Assembly (NCBI GenBank): GCA_015231955.1 | Contig: JADGAN010000014.1 | Span: 45,806 to 109,805 of the forward strand | Direction: 5' to 3' | Length of the DNA: 64,000 nt | From: Oligoflexia bacterium | GTDB lineage: Bacteria; Bdellovibrionota; Bacteriovoracia; Bacteriovoracales; Bacteriovoracaceae | Shown: piece by piece, positions 46,472 through 55,091 of the stretch | Layout of the letters: each line of letters begins with the position of its first letter | Numbering within the stretch: position 1 is the first letter of the stretch | Translations under genes and position numbers: made by a program | Notes under the pieces: model-generated | Databases searched by the model: none | Told to the model about the DNA's origin: nothing | Seen by the model: only the letters and a program-made list of their open reading frames with translations

Positions 46472-48631
46472 TCAATAAAATTTCCGTCCAGATTTCGCGG
46501 CACTTGCGATCATGGGGGCCACCTGATAGCAATTCCCATAATGGGCCAAACGCTCTGCTCGCTTCACAAACTCTCCTGCACCCATGTGGTCGAGAAGTCT
46601 AAAGGCCCCACCTCTAAAAGGGGGAAAACCTAGACCATACACCAGTGCCAGGTCCACCTCTTGGGGAGTGGCCGCAATTTTTTCCTCTAAACAAACTGCA
46701 CTCTCATTTAAGAAAGGGATCATCATGCGATCAACAATCTCCTCATCGGAGACCTCTCGCTTTGCACACACGAGTGTGGAAACCAGCGCTACTGCCTCCG
46801 CATCCACCCGCTTCTTGGGACGTCCCTTCCCATCAGTTTCATAAGCGTAAAAGCCGCGCCCACTCTTTTGCCCCAAACGCTCATGCTGCTTTAATAGCTT
46901 TAGTGGGCCTGCGCCTGCAAATTTGTTTAGGCGCAAAGGATAAGCATTAAGCATCACCTCGCTGGCATGAACCGCCGTATCGATACCCACCACATCGAGT
47001 AGGTGAGCAGGCCCCATCGGCCACCCATACTGCTCCATCACCTTATCAATTCTCTCATACTCGATGCCCTCTTCAATCAAACCATTCAGCGCTGAGAGGT
47101 AGGGAAAGAGGATACGGTTCACTAAAAATCCTGGGCAATCGTTTACCACCACCGGAATTTTTCCCATCTGTAATGCATAGGCAACGGTGGTGCCAATGGT
47201 CTCCTCACTACTCTTCTCTCCACGAATAATCTCTACCAGAGGCATCTTATGGACGGGATTAAAAAAGTGCATACCGCAAAACTGCTCTGGACGCTTTAAA
47301 TTTTTTGCAAGCTTGGAGATGGAAATGGTCGAGGTGTTTGAGGCCAGTACAACATTTTCCCGCACCTCTTTTTCAACTTCAGCAAGCACCTTTGCTTTAA
47401 TCGCTTCGCTCTCCACTACCGCTTCCACCACAAGATCCACCGCTTTAAAATCTCCATAAGAGAGTGTGGGTGTGATAGAACCCATAATGAGGGCCACCTC
47501 TTTCGAGGTAATTTTTCCAAGCTCTGCTATTTTATTAAGCAGCTTTCCCGCCTCCATCATTCCTAGTTCCAGTGCTTTTGGTTGCACATCTTTCATCAAA
47601 ATGGGAATCCCTTTGGAGGCAGATTGATAAGCAATACCACCACCCATGATCCCTGCACCGAGAACAGCACTGCGACTCACTTTTGTCACCGCCTTCTTGG
47701 CATACTCCTCTGCTTGTTTTTTATTGAACTGCTCTGCTAAAAAAACTCCAATCAAACTAGTGGGCACACTCCCCTTCACAATCTCTAAAATCCCCGCAAT
47801 CTCTACGGCAATCGCTTCCTTTCGGCCCATACGGCAAGCTTTCTGCATTACCTTAACCGCTGCTAAAGGAGCGGGATAGTGTGGCCCTGCTTGGGCCGCT
47901 ACAAACGCCTTTGCTCCCTCAAAGACCATCACCTCTTCCACCGGCGATAGCAACGTTAGCGGCAAAAGCTTCTCTTGTTGCCGCGACTTCCAATCGAGTT
48001 CACCTGAGCGCGCTCGTCGTAGCAGATCTAGTGCGGCCTTTTGCAGTAATGCCTCCTCTACCACAGCATCAACTACACCCTGCTTTAACGCCTCCTCGGG
48101 TTTATATTGGTTGCCCGCACAGATCCACTCAATGGCGGTATCGGCACCCGCTATGCGTGGAAGACGAACTGTGCCTCCCCAGCCAGGGAAAATTCCTAAC
48201 TTCACTTCAGGTAATCCCAGGCGCGCCTTCTTCGAGGCGATTCGATAACAAGTGGTCAGTGCAACCTCCATTCCACCACCTAAACAAATCCCACCAATAG
48301 CAGTCACTGTCGGCACAGGAAGGTCTTCGATTGCTGAAAAAATGTCATGAGAAGTTTGTAGCCAGTTAGTAATCGATTTTTCTCCTTCTGCAAAGAGCGT
48401 CGTGAACTCCGTAACGTCAGCGCCCACGAAAAAAACTGCTTTGCCACTGGTTAACATCAGTCCCTGCAGGTCCTTCTGCGCCTGGATAAACTCTACTGCA
48501 GTTTTCAGCTCTGAAACGGTCTTGCGATCAAACTTGTTCACCGAGGCCGTCTGATTGTCGAAGCAGATTTCATAAAACCCCCCTTCGTGCTTGTTCACAA
48601 AGAGTGTTGTTGCTTTGAAAGTGTCACTCAT
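46472..48631 (-). CDS. fadB: fatty-acid oxidation multifunctional enzyme FadB
   Basis: 719 residues. The N-terminal half is enoyl-CoA hydratase/isomerase (oxyanion region GGICLGGGMEVAL, then LPEVKLGIFPGWGGTVRLPR). The second half is 3-hydroxyacyl-CoA dehydrogenase with the NAD loop AVLGAGIMGGGIAYQSA and SNTSTISISKLA, MHFFNPVHKMPLVEII, and a C-terminal domain. Together with FadA it performs the beta-oxidation cycle. The 160 bases upstream are AT-rich and hold the promoter, but no clear FadR-like site was seen. Confidence 0.95.
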   Translation of the reverse strand: MSDTFKATTLFVNKHEGGFYEICFDNQTASVNKFDRKTVSELKTAVEFIQAQKDLQGLMLTSGKAVFFVGADVTEFTTLFAEGEKSITNWLQTSHDIFSAIEDLPVPTVTAIGGICLGGGMEVALTTCYRIASKKARLGLPEVKLGIFPGWGGTVRLPRIAGADTAIEWICAGNQYKPEEALKQGVVDAVVEEALLQKAALDLLRRARSGELDWKSRQQEKLLPLTLLSPVEEVMVFEGAKAFVAAQAGPHYPAPLAAVKVMQKACRMGRKEAIAVEIAGILEIVKGSVPTSLIGVFLAEQFNKKQAEEYAKKAVTKVSRSAVLGAGIMGGGIAYQSASKGIPILMKDVQPKALELGMMEAGKLLNKIAELGKITSKEVALIMGSITPTLSYGDFKAVDLVVEAVVESEAIKAKVLAEVEKEVRENVVLASNTSTISISKLAKNLKRPEQFCGMHFFNPVHKMPLVEIIRGEKSSEETIGTTVAYALQMGKIPVVVNDCPGFLVNRILFPYLSALNGLIEEGIEYERIDKVMEQYGWPMGPAHLLDVVGIDTAVHASEVMLNAYPLRLNKFAGAGPLKLLKQHERLGQKSGRGFYAYETDGKGRPKKRVDAEAVALVSTLVCAKREVSDEEIVDRMMIPFLNESAVCLEEKIAATPQEVDLALVYGLGFPPFRGGAFRLLDHMGAGEFVKRAERLAHYGNCYQVAPMIASAAKSGRKFY

Positions 48632-48791
48632 GTTTTGATTCCTTTGTTGGGAATGTTAAAAAATGCAAAGCCACTATATACATATACAACTTGATTTTTA
48701 AAGCAAAACAGATTTTTAGAAATATAAAATAAATAAAACTAGCAATTGTTTATTTCTATTAGACATTAATCGTCATGATGGCAAGCTTGTG

Positions 48792-51050
48792 CTAATAAAG
48801 TTTTTTGGGAGAGTAAACTCTTTTGGCAAATTTTCCCATGATATCGTCAATAGTTCCTAGAGAACCTGCATGTTTGAGATCGGGATCGTCGGCAATTTGC
48901 AATCCTCTTGCTCCTGGATTGTTGGCATCATTGGTCTCTCTGCTGACTCCACCATAGTGCACTTTGGGTGCTAAGTGAGCAATAATGCGTTTATCACGGG
49001 GTTTGTCATAGGAGGGAAATGCCCCTGTTAACGTTTTAAAAATAAGCGCTTCTTCAATTTTGTTATTAATACGACCTGTTCGATCTTCGGCGCTTTTACA
49101 AAAGAAATCCACTGTACGTCCCATGAGATAGTTTGCTAATAGAAAATTGGTTTGAAAGGCCATCTTGTTGTGCCAAGAAAAGTGCTGCTTTTTGTTGTAG
49201 ATCTCCATAGCATCACTATAAAGTTGCAGAATATCTCGCTGCTTTTCCAGCCTCTCTGCTAACAGGGGATTTCTGCTCTTCTCAAACGTGATGCTCTCAT
49301 TATATTTCGACAGCAAAATCTTTCGTTTTTTTCTAATATCTGCTCCATTTTTCTGAAATACAGATGCTCGTTCCTCTGCTATTTTTTGGTAGAAGAGATT
49401 GGACTTATCTTCCATATCATGGATGGCCAACAAAAGATCATTAAAGGCCTCACTATGCCGTGGAGAGGGATCATTTAAGTATTTTTCAGAGAGAACTTCC
49501 AGCTTTTTATAAGATAGGGTCAACGCTTCATTCAAATTGGTGATTGATAATCTATAAAGACCAATACGATAGCTGCTACCACTAGTATCTTCACTCTCCA
49601 GGTAATAGATGGTATTGTGAAGCTCTGCAATCTCTTCTAGTTGAGGCATTCCACTAGCACTCTTTTTGATCTCGTAAAGATTTTGCGCTAAATAGGTATC
49701 CACACTCTCTCGATACTTATCAACACCTCGAGCGTTGATTTTAGATTCATCGTCAGTTTTAGTCATCTTTCCCACAAGTGTGGTTTGAATCTTATTCACG
49801 GAAACATTCATAATGGTCATTTTCGGTATCACAGCTTTACACCCTGCGACCTCTATTGGCCGGTGATCGAAGGTTCTCAAAGCGGTGTAGCTTTCGGTGA
49901 CTTGTCTCTCCTCCGACTCAAATCCGCGAAGCGAATCGAGGTTTGTAGGAGTTAAAAGCATCATCGTTGAGAGGAAGATCTCTTGCGGACACTCTCCTTG
50001 ATGCGCCTCTTTATAATCGTTCACCAGCTTACTAATGAGTTGGCGCACATTTTTTATAGCGATAGCATGACGTTCAGTTTCATCGTTGATGGCAATCGGA
50101 GGATAAGAGCTATGCCTTAGACCTTTCCACAGAGGTTTGATCGTTTGATTGCCATCCATGATACTAAAAGAGGCCTCTACAAAATTGGGCAACCCATCTC
50201 GAACTCGTGTAGCGCTGTTTAACGTTTTCTCCTCTACTGGTCGGTGCATGCTAATAAATTTATTACCGCTCTTTTGATCAATAGCATAGCGATTGATCAA
50301 AGTGGGGCGGCCTCGTTTATCAGAGACATACTCGTTTTCAACCGCTCGTAATGCTTCAGCATCAAAGTCATAGTGGTGAAATTCAGTAGCAATATAATCT
50401 GTAATGAGGGAGGTAAATTTTCTTAAAAAAGTTGTTGCGACTGCCGCTTGTTTTTGAAAATGCTTTAAACCTGACCCACGTTTTCTCATCGCCTTCACGT
50501 TGATAGAAGCAAAATTAGTGATTAAAATGGTGCAGTCATGTAAGAGGGCAGTGATATAAGTAGTGCAATTGGAGTTGGGATCTTTACTACAAAATTTGGA
50601 AATCACCGCCGCTGCAATCACTCTTGCACGTTCGATAAAATCTTCGGTGCCTGGCCCATTGTAACAACTGGGGCACATATCTTTTACCACAAAATCATTT
50701 TTTGCAAACAAAACGGGAGCGAGACGTTTTTTATCTTTACGAATAAGGTAGGAGACAGCTCCTCCTGATAATTGCCTTCTCTCCTCAATGAGTGCATTGT
50801 TTTCGTCATCAATGATATCAAGGATCTCTTTGGCCAAAATGTGAGGTTCGGCAGAGAGAGCAGCTGGGGACTGATTGGGATTACCTTGCCCCTGAGACAA
50901 AATCCAAGACTCCAGATTATCAATTAAAGCGTGCTCCACTTGTTGGGTATTTTTCCCAGATGAGTCCAAGCACTGGGCATGGCCATCACTCATGCTAGCA
51001 TTCACAATCCAGCAAAAGAGCAAAAATAACCAAGATAGTTTTATTCTCAT
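48792..51050 (-). CDS. exported protein with a SopB/IpgD-type inositol phosphate phosphatase motif
   Basis: 752 residues with a signal peptide (LSWLFLLFCWIVNASMS). The C-terminal part contains DFFCKSAEDRTGR, a CX5R active site (Cys651 to Arg657) of the CKS-x-x-DRTG form typical of SopB, IpgD and related Legionella effectors that dephosphorylate phosphoinositides. Two further segments fit that family: RHSSYPPIAINDETERHAIA near 312-330, and the NVSVNKI segment near 415. The first ~250 residues are not recognised. The known relatives are injected by type III or IV systems; a Sec-type signal here suggests a different route. The family call is by motif only. Confidence 0.6.
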   Translation of the reverse strand: MRIKLSWLFLLFCWIVNASMSDGHAQCLDSSGKNTQQVEHALIDNLESWILSQGQGNPNQSPAALSAEPHILAKEILDIIDDENNALIEERRQLSGGAVSYLIRKDKKRLAPVLFAKNDFVVKDMCPSCYNGPGTEDFIERARVIAAAVISKFCSKDPNSNCTTYITALLHDCTILITNFASINVKAMRKRGSGLKHFQKQAAVATTFLRKFTSLITDYIATEFHHYDFDAEALRAVENEYVSDKRGRPTLINRYAIDQKSGNKFISMHRPVEEKTLNSATRVRDGLPNFVEASFSIMDGNQTIKPLWKGLRHSSYPPIAINDETERHAIAIKNVRQLISKLVNDYKEAHQGECPQEIFLSTMMLLTPTNLDSLRGFESEERQVTESYTALRTFDHRPIEVAGCKAVIPKMTIMNVSVNKIQTTLVGKMTKTDDESKINARGVDKYRESVDTYLAQNLYEIKKSASGMPQLEEIAELHNTIYYLESEDTSGSSYRIGLYRLSITNLNEALTLSYKKLEVLSEKYLNDPSPRHSEAFNDLLLAIHDMEDKSNLFYQKIAEERASVFQKNGADIRKKRKILLSKYNESITFEKSRNPLLAERLEKQRDILQLYSDAMEIYNKKQHFSWHNKMAFQTNFLLANYLMGRTVDFFCKSAEDRTGRINNKIEEALIFKTLTGAFPSYDKPRDKRIIAHLAPKVHYGGVSRETNDANNPGARGLQIADDPDLKHAGSLGTIDDIMGKFAKRVYSPKKLY

Positions 51051-51233
51051 AAACAGTCCTTTACAATGATGGGCCCGAAGGGTTGCAATATCTTGTACAA
51101 GTATAACTTAAAAGAGTATTGCCCCATCACTGTAAAAGAAAAAAGAGTAAAAGCTTAAACACAGATCGTGTTTTCAAAAAGTTAATGTTGTAAATGGATT
51201 TTATCGATTTTTGGCATGCCAATTTTTTTGCAC

Positions 51234-51257
51234 TTATTTAGGATCTTATTTAGGATC
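51234..51257. repeat. 12-base tandem duplication after a stop codon
   Basis: TTATTTAGGATC occurs twice in direct succession (51234-51245 and 51246-51257), with a third partial copy beginning TTACTTA. It lies directly after the stop codon of the papain-like protease gene on the minus strand and looks like slippage. Confidence 0.8.
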
Positions 51258-51261
51258 TTAC

Positions 51262-52719
51262 TTAAGGGTCTATTGCAAATGCAGTTGCAGTTCTGCTATT
51301 ACGGCTTAACGATTCTGAGTCAATCCAAAGTCTACCTTTATCGCATGCAAACTCTTTAGCATACTGATCACACCCCTCTCCCCAAGAGTTTTGAATTTGC
51401 AGCAAACATTTTCCAGAACTCTGATCCCAGCGACTCCCCACGACTAGGACAGCATGTCCGTCCTTATTTTTACACAAAGAGGCAGGAGTCTCTTCTTTGC
51501 CACGATAGGAGGCCCCTTGTTGTAGTAGATCCCCACAGATCCCTAGACCAAATGGGAGGTTGTTTTTGTTCTTGCCATTAAAATGGTTTGCTAGCAGCTT
51601 CCTAAGGTCATCTTCACTATCAATCCTAGTGGTTTTGACCTCTGGGAGTTGCAACTGCTCTCCCTTCACTCGATCCTTAACACCACACATTTGAGAGATG
51701 CTCTTAAGCATGGAGTGAATAAATTTTTCTTCTTGTTGCTGTATGCCTGGGTGGTTCAAAATCTTCTCTATATTCGTGTTTAATACATGGATCCGATCTA
51801 GTCCTGACATCCCAAGTCCTCGCTCCTCACAGGCCATGCTAAGTGCTCCGTATAGTAGGCTTTCTTGTTTCCTGCGATTATCCTTGTATTCATCTAGAGA
51901 AAAGGCCATATTGTGAACCTGTTTAAACAAAGCTGTTGTATTTTCTAGTGTGCTTGCTTGCTCACCCCTTGATTGTTCTTGCTCCAGGCAGATCCCCTGC
52001 TTTTTAGCAGCGTTGATGCCATCCTCAATCAAACCTCCTTTCAAAAGGTCACTTTTGGGACGAGTTAAGTTGGAGTATATCTCACCTGTCATGGTAACAA
52101 CTTGTTGTTTTAAATTAATGATAGATTCTATCTCTGCGATCTTTTGCTGTGTCAAGCGAGCACTTTTTAAAAAGTCAAAGAGCAAGGTGGCATACTCGAT
52201 ATAGAGGTTGGGATCACTGTTTTTTAACTCTTCGGTCATCATCGATGCAACCGAAGCTTGTAAGGCCTCCGCGCGAATTTTTGTTTGCTGCTTCTCTGCT
52301 AACTCCTTTGAAAGGCATTCAATCTCTTGCGTGCACTGAATTTTCCTACTTTTGGCCTCCTGTGCTTCCGATGACTCCTTGGCCTTTTTTACTAAATAGA
52401 GTTGGTTATCTACTGCAAGAACCATAGGAGAAGTTGTGCGAATTGGTAAACTAGCAAGATCTTTACTCCTGCGATAAGCATCGATCATTTCTGCCGCCAC
52501 CACCGAATAACAAATACCTTCTTGTCTCTGATTAATGATCTTCGCTTGCTCTAGAAGCGATCCTTTGGCCGTCAGGTCGACAGTGGGACAATCTGCATGC
52601 TCCTGCTGCTCCTCCTCCGCGGCCATACCCAAGGGGGCAATGGCCCAAACAAAAATAAGCATTAGCAAAAAAGGAACTGTTTTTATCCTCTTTACTGCCA
52701 TCCTTTTAACCACTTTCAT
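51262..52719 (-). CDS. exported papain-like cysteine protease with a large insert
   Basis: 485 residues with a signal-peptide-like N-terminus (PFLLMLIFVWAIAPLGMAA). The catalytic triad of C1 peptidases is visible: NQRQEGICYSVVAAEM with Cys70 and an oxyanion Gln at 64 or 66, GHAVLVVG with His422, and IQNSWGEGC with Asn444. In papain the Cys-to-His distance is about 130 residues; here it is about 350. The insert (about 100-380) is mainly helical and coiled-coil-like. AAGGAG precedes the start by nine bases. It probably acts on proteins outside the cytoplasm. Confidence 0.82.
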   Translation of the reverse strand: MKVVKRMAVKRIKTVPFLLMLIFVWAIAPLGMAAEEEQQEHADCPTVDLTAKGSLLEQAKIINQRQEGICYSVVAAEMIDAYRRSKDLASLPIRTTSPMVLAVDNQLYLVKKAKESSEAQEAKSRKIQCTQEIECLSKELAEKQQTKIRAEALQASVASMMTEELKNSDPNLYIEYATLLFDFLKSARLTQQKIAEIESIINLKQQVVTMTGEIYSNLTRPKSDLLKGGLIEDGINAAKKQGICLEQEQSRGEQASTLENTTALFKQVHNMAFSLDEYKDNRRKQESLLYGALSMACEERGLGMSGLDRIHVLNTNIEKILNHPGIQQQEEKFIHSMLKSISQMCGVKDRVKGEQLQLPEVKTTRIDSEDDLRKLLANHFNGKNKNNLPFGLGICGDLLQQGASYRGKEETPASLCKNKDGHAVLVVGSRWDQSSGKCLLQIQNSWGEGCDQYAKEFACDKGRLWIDSESLSRNSRTATAFAIDP

Positions 52720-52882
52720 TGCATCTTACTCCTTGAAATAAAAGTTATGGTTTCATTGTAACATATCCATAGCTTTACGCTATAAAACTATAAAACATAA
52801 CTTTTTGAAAGAAGCTTAAAAATCCCCTAGTCTACAAAAAGTAAAGCAATTGTTCTCATTTTCAAAAAGGGTAGGTTTATTT

Positions 52883-53371
52883 ATGAACAAAAAAATTGAA
52901 CAAGCATTGAGCAAACACTTTAACATTGAGCTTGAGTCGGCCTATTTTTATCTCTCTCTTGCCAGTTACTTTGACCACCTAAACCTTCCGGGCTTTGCCA
53001 AGTGGATGAAGCTACAACAAAAAGAAGAGATGGAGCACGCGATGAAGTTTTACTCCTTCCTCTACGACCGAGATTCACGCGTAGAACTGACAGGCCTTAG
53101 TCGCCCACAAAACACCTGGAACTCGCCACTACACGCCTTTGAAGATGCTCTAAAACATGAGAAGAGCATCACTAGCGCCATCAGTGAGATTGTCGGTGTG
53201 GCGCTTGAGGAAAAAGATCACGTCACCAATAACTTCCTCCAATGGTTTTTAGGGGAGCAGGTCGAAGAAGAGAGTACCGCCTCCTTAATTGTAGAGCAAC
53301 TTCGTAAAATTGAAAACTCTCCTCATGCTCTCTTTTACCTGGATCATAAACTCGGTCAACGCGAAAAATAG
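52883..53371 (+). CDS. ftn: non-haem ferritin
   Basis: 162 residues from the ATG at 52883; the frame opens at 52850. It forms the iron-storage shell. Ferroxidase ligands are visible as in E. coli FtnA: Glu16 in NIELESAYFYLSLA, the EEMEHAMKF group (Glu49, His52), ALKHEKSITS, and a Gln in the FLGEQVEEE helix. Its length is normal for bacterial ferritin, without the methionine haem ligand of bacterioferritin. It stands alone with its own leader. Confidence 0.93.
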   Translation: MNKKIEQALSKHFNIELESAYFYLSLASYFDHLNLPGFAKWMKLQQKEEMEHAMKFYSFLYDRDSRVELTGLSRPQNTWNSPLHAFEDALKHEKSITSAISEIVGVALEEKDHVTNNFLQWFLGEQVEEESTASLIVEQLRKIENSPHALFYLDHKLGQREK

Positions 53372-53417
53372 ATTTTGTAATTTTGCAATAAGCGCTAAAG
53401 AGTGAAGGAGGAGAAGA

Positions 53418-53762
53418 TTGAATAGTATCACATGGTTTTATATCTTATTACTTTTGGTTGATGGGCTTGTCGCTTATTTTATTTTTGCTAAACAAACCAG
53501 TTTCACCGCTTTAATCCCTGCACTCTTTGCACTCATTCTTTTTCTCTGGTTCTATTTCGCTTCTGAGCAATACAATAGAATTGGTCTGATTGTGATTAGC
53601 GTTCTCTTGCTTTTAGGTTGTTTTCCTGGGGTTATTAAATGGGTTGCCTTAATGAGGGGTGAGCTGGTTGCCAGACCCCTTGCAATTCAAGTGCAGGCCA
53701 TAACTGCCTTAATCGTCACTGCTTATTTAGTTGTCATGGCACTATTCCCGCGTCTAAAGTAA
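53418..53762 (+). CDS. small four-segment membrane protein of unknown function
   Basis: 114 residues, about four hydrophobic segments (ITWFYILLLLVDGLVAYFIF first, then LIPALFALILFLWFYF, IVISVLLLLGCFPGVI and a final ITALIVTAYLVVMALF). The start is TTG, preceded by a strong AAGGAGGAG. It lies between ferritin and an amidohydrolase with a 36-base gap to the latter, so an operon with it is possible. No family was recognised. Confidence 0.6.
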   Translation: MNSITWFYILLLLVDGLVAYFIFAKQTSFTALIPALFALILFLWFYFASEQYNRIGLIVISVLLLLGCFPGVIKWVALMRGELVARPLAIQVQAITALIVTAYLVVMALFPRLK

Positions 53763-53798
53763 ATGGTGTAGCTGCAATGGACTTAAGGAGAATTAGGG

Positions 53799-55001
53799 AT
53801 GCAATATTATTATCATGACCAAAACAATAGATTAGTTATTCCCAATGCGGGTGTCTTGAACCCTTTAACTCGAACAGTAAGAGCTTATGACGTAGAGATT
53901 TTCCAAGGAAAAATTTCTGCACTTAGGCCCACCCCAAAGGAAGATTGTTACCTCACTCCTGGGTTTATCAATACTCATGTCCACTTCACCATGCAGGGAG
54001 GGCTTAAGCTCTCAGAGGCAAAAAATCTCCTGCAAAACTCGCCACAACAAGCACTGGAGCTAGCAATCTCCCATGCAAAAAAAACTTTGGCCGCTGGAAT
54101 TACCACCGTTGTGGATAAAGGACCTCCAGGTGTGCTTAATACAATCAACTTTTACAATGAGTTTAGCAAATACGATCCCAACAAAGTTCCGACCACTCTA
54201 TACTCCAACTACACCTTATCTTATAAAGGTGCCGCCTTTGCAGATGAGTATACCAAAATGATCGCCTCCGCTTCTGAGCTAGAAGAGACTTTGCAAACGA
54301 TGTACGCCAATGGGTCAAAAATAATCAAAATCATTCCCGAGACAGAGTTGGAAGCCGAGAATCAATATATTTGGGTCTTGCCCGAAGAGTTCCTAGAACA
54401 AATTAGTAACTTTGCAAGCAAACACAAGATGCTTACGGCAATGCATGGAAAAGGGAGCAAGGCCATTGATATGGCGATCAAGTATAAAATTAATCATGTG
54501 GAGCACGCTTTGCAAGCAAGTGATGCTCAATTAAAAGAGTTGCAATCCAATAAAACATCCATTGATATTACGCTGGAAGGTTTTGCACGACGCTTGCAGG
54601 CAGCTAAACTTTTTCCAACTAAAAGTCTGGCCTACCACGAATACGAGTGGGAGCAGGCACGAAATTTATTTCACAGGCTTTGCAGCTTAAATCAGGGAAA
54701 AGCGTATCACTATCTCAATTTTGCCTCGGATGCTGGAAGCCATAACACCCCTCACGCTTCACTAGAAGAGCTCACGATCATGAAACAACTGGGTTTAGAA
54801 GCTTGGGAAGTTTTAAGAGCGGCCACCATCAATGGTGCTACAAGCTTAAATTTGCAGCATGAAATAGGAGTGATCGATGTGCACTTCAATGCCGATCTCA
54901 TTCTATGGAATAAAAACCCTCTAGAGGTTTTAGATCACGATCCCACTACACTTGCACAGCACATTGCTAACGTTATTAAAAATGGTAATCCTCTCTGGTA
55001 A
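53799..55001 (+). CDS. amidohydrolase-superfamily enzyme
   Basis: 400 residues. The metal-site pattern of the amidohydrolase barrel is present: HVH in TPGFINTHVHF, a histidine in LTAMHGKGSKA, another in INHVEHAL, and the catalytic Asp in FASDAGSHNTP. The C-terminal LNLQHEIGVIDVHFNADLIL closes the small beta domain as in imidazolonepropionase- and prolidase-type members. An AAGGAG site lies before the start. The exact substrate cannot be read from sequence. Confidence 0.85.
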   Translation: MQYYYHDQNNRLVIPNAGVLNPLTRTVRAYDVEIFQGKISALRPTPKEDCYLTPGFINTHVHFTMQGGLKLSEAKNLLQNSPQQALELAISHAKKTLAAGITTVVDKGPPGVLNTINFYNEFSKYDPNKVPTTLYSNYTLSYKGAAFADEYTKMIASASELEETLQTMYANGSKIIKIIPETELEAENQYIWVLPEEFLEQISNFASKHKMLTAMHGKGSKAIDMAIKYKINHVEHALQASDAQLKELQSNKTSIDITLEGFARRLQAAKLFPTKSLAYHEYEWEQARNLFHRLCSLNQGKAYHYLNFASDAGSHNTPHASLEELTIMKQLGLEAWEVLRAATINGATSLNLQHEIGVIDVHFNADLILWNKNPLEVLDHDPTTLAQHIANVIKNGNPLW

Positions 55002-55054
55002 CCTCTTCTTGTTGCTGAGTGGCCAATAAAGATTTACTTTGATCACAAAATAGG

Positions 55055-55084
55055 TTGACATTACTAGCGCCTCTTTAACATAAT
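55055..55084 (+). promoter_or_regulatory. sigma-70-type promoter placed for a leaderless transcript
   Basis: A perfect -35 TTGACA at 55055-55060 and a -10 CATAAT at 55079-55084 (one mismatch from TATAAT) are separated by 18 bases. The ATG follows only seven bases after the -10 box, so transcription should start at or next to the start codon. No ribosome site is present before the ATG. Confidence 0.55.
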
Positions 55085-55091
55085 TGCTGGA

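Noticed and set aside
51234..51257. Start of a CRISPR-like repeat array
   Set aside because: Only two adjacent 12-base copies with no spacers; simple tandem duplication.
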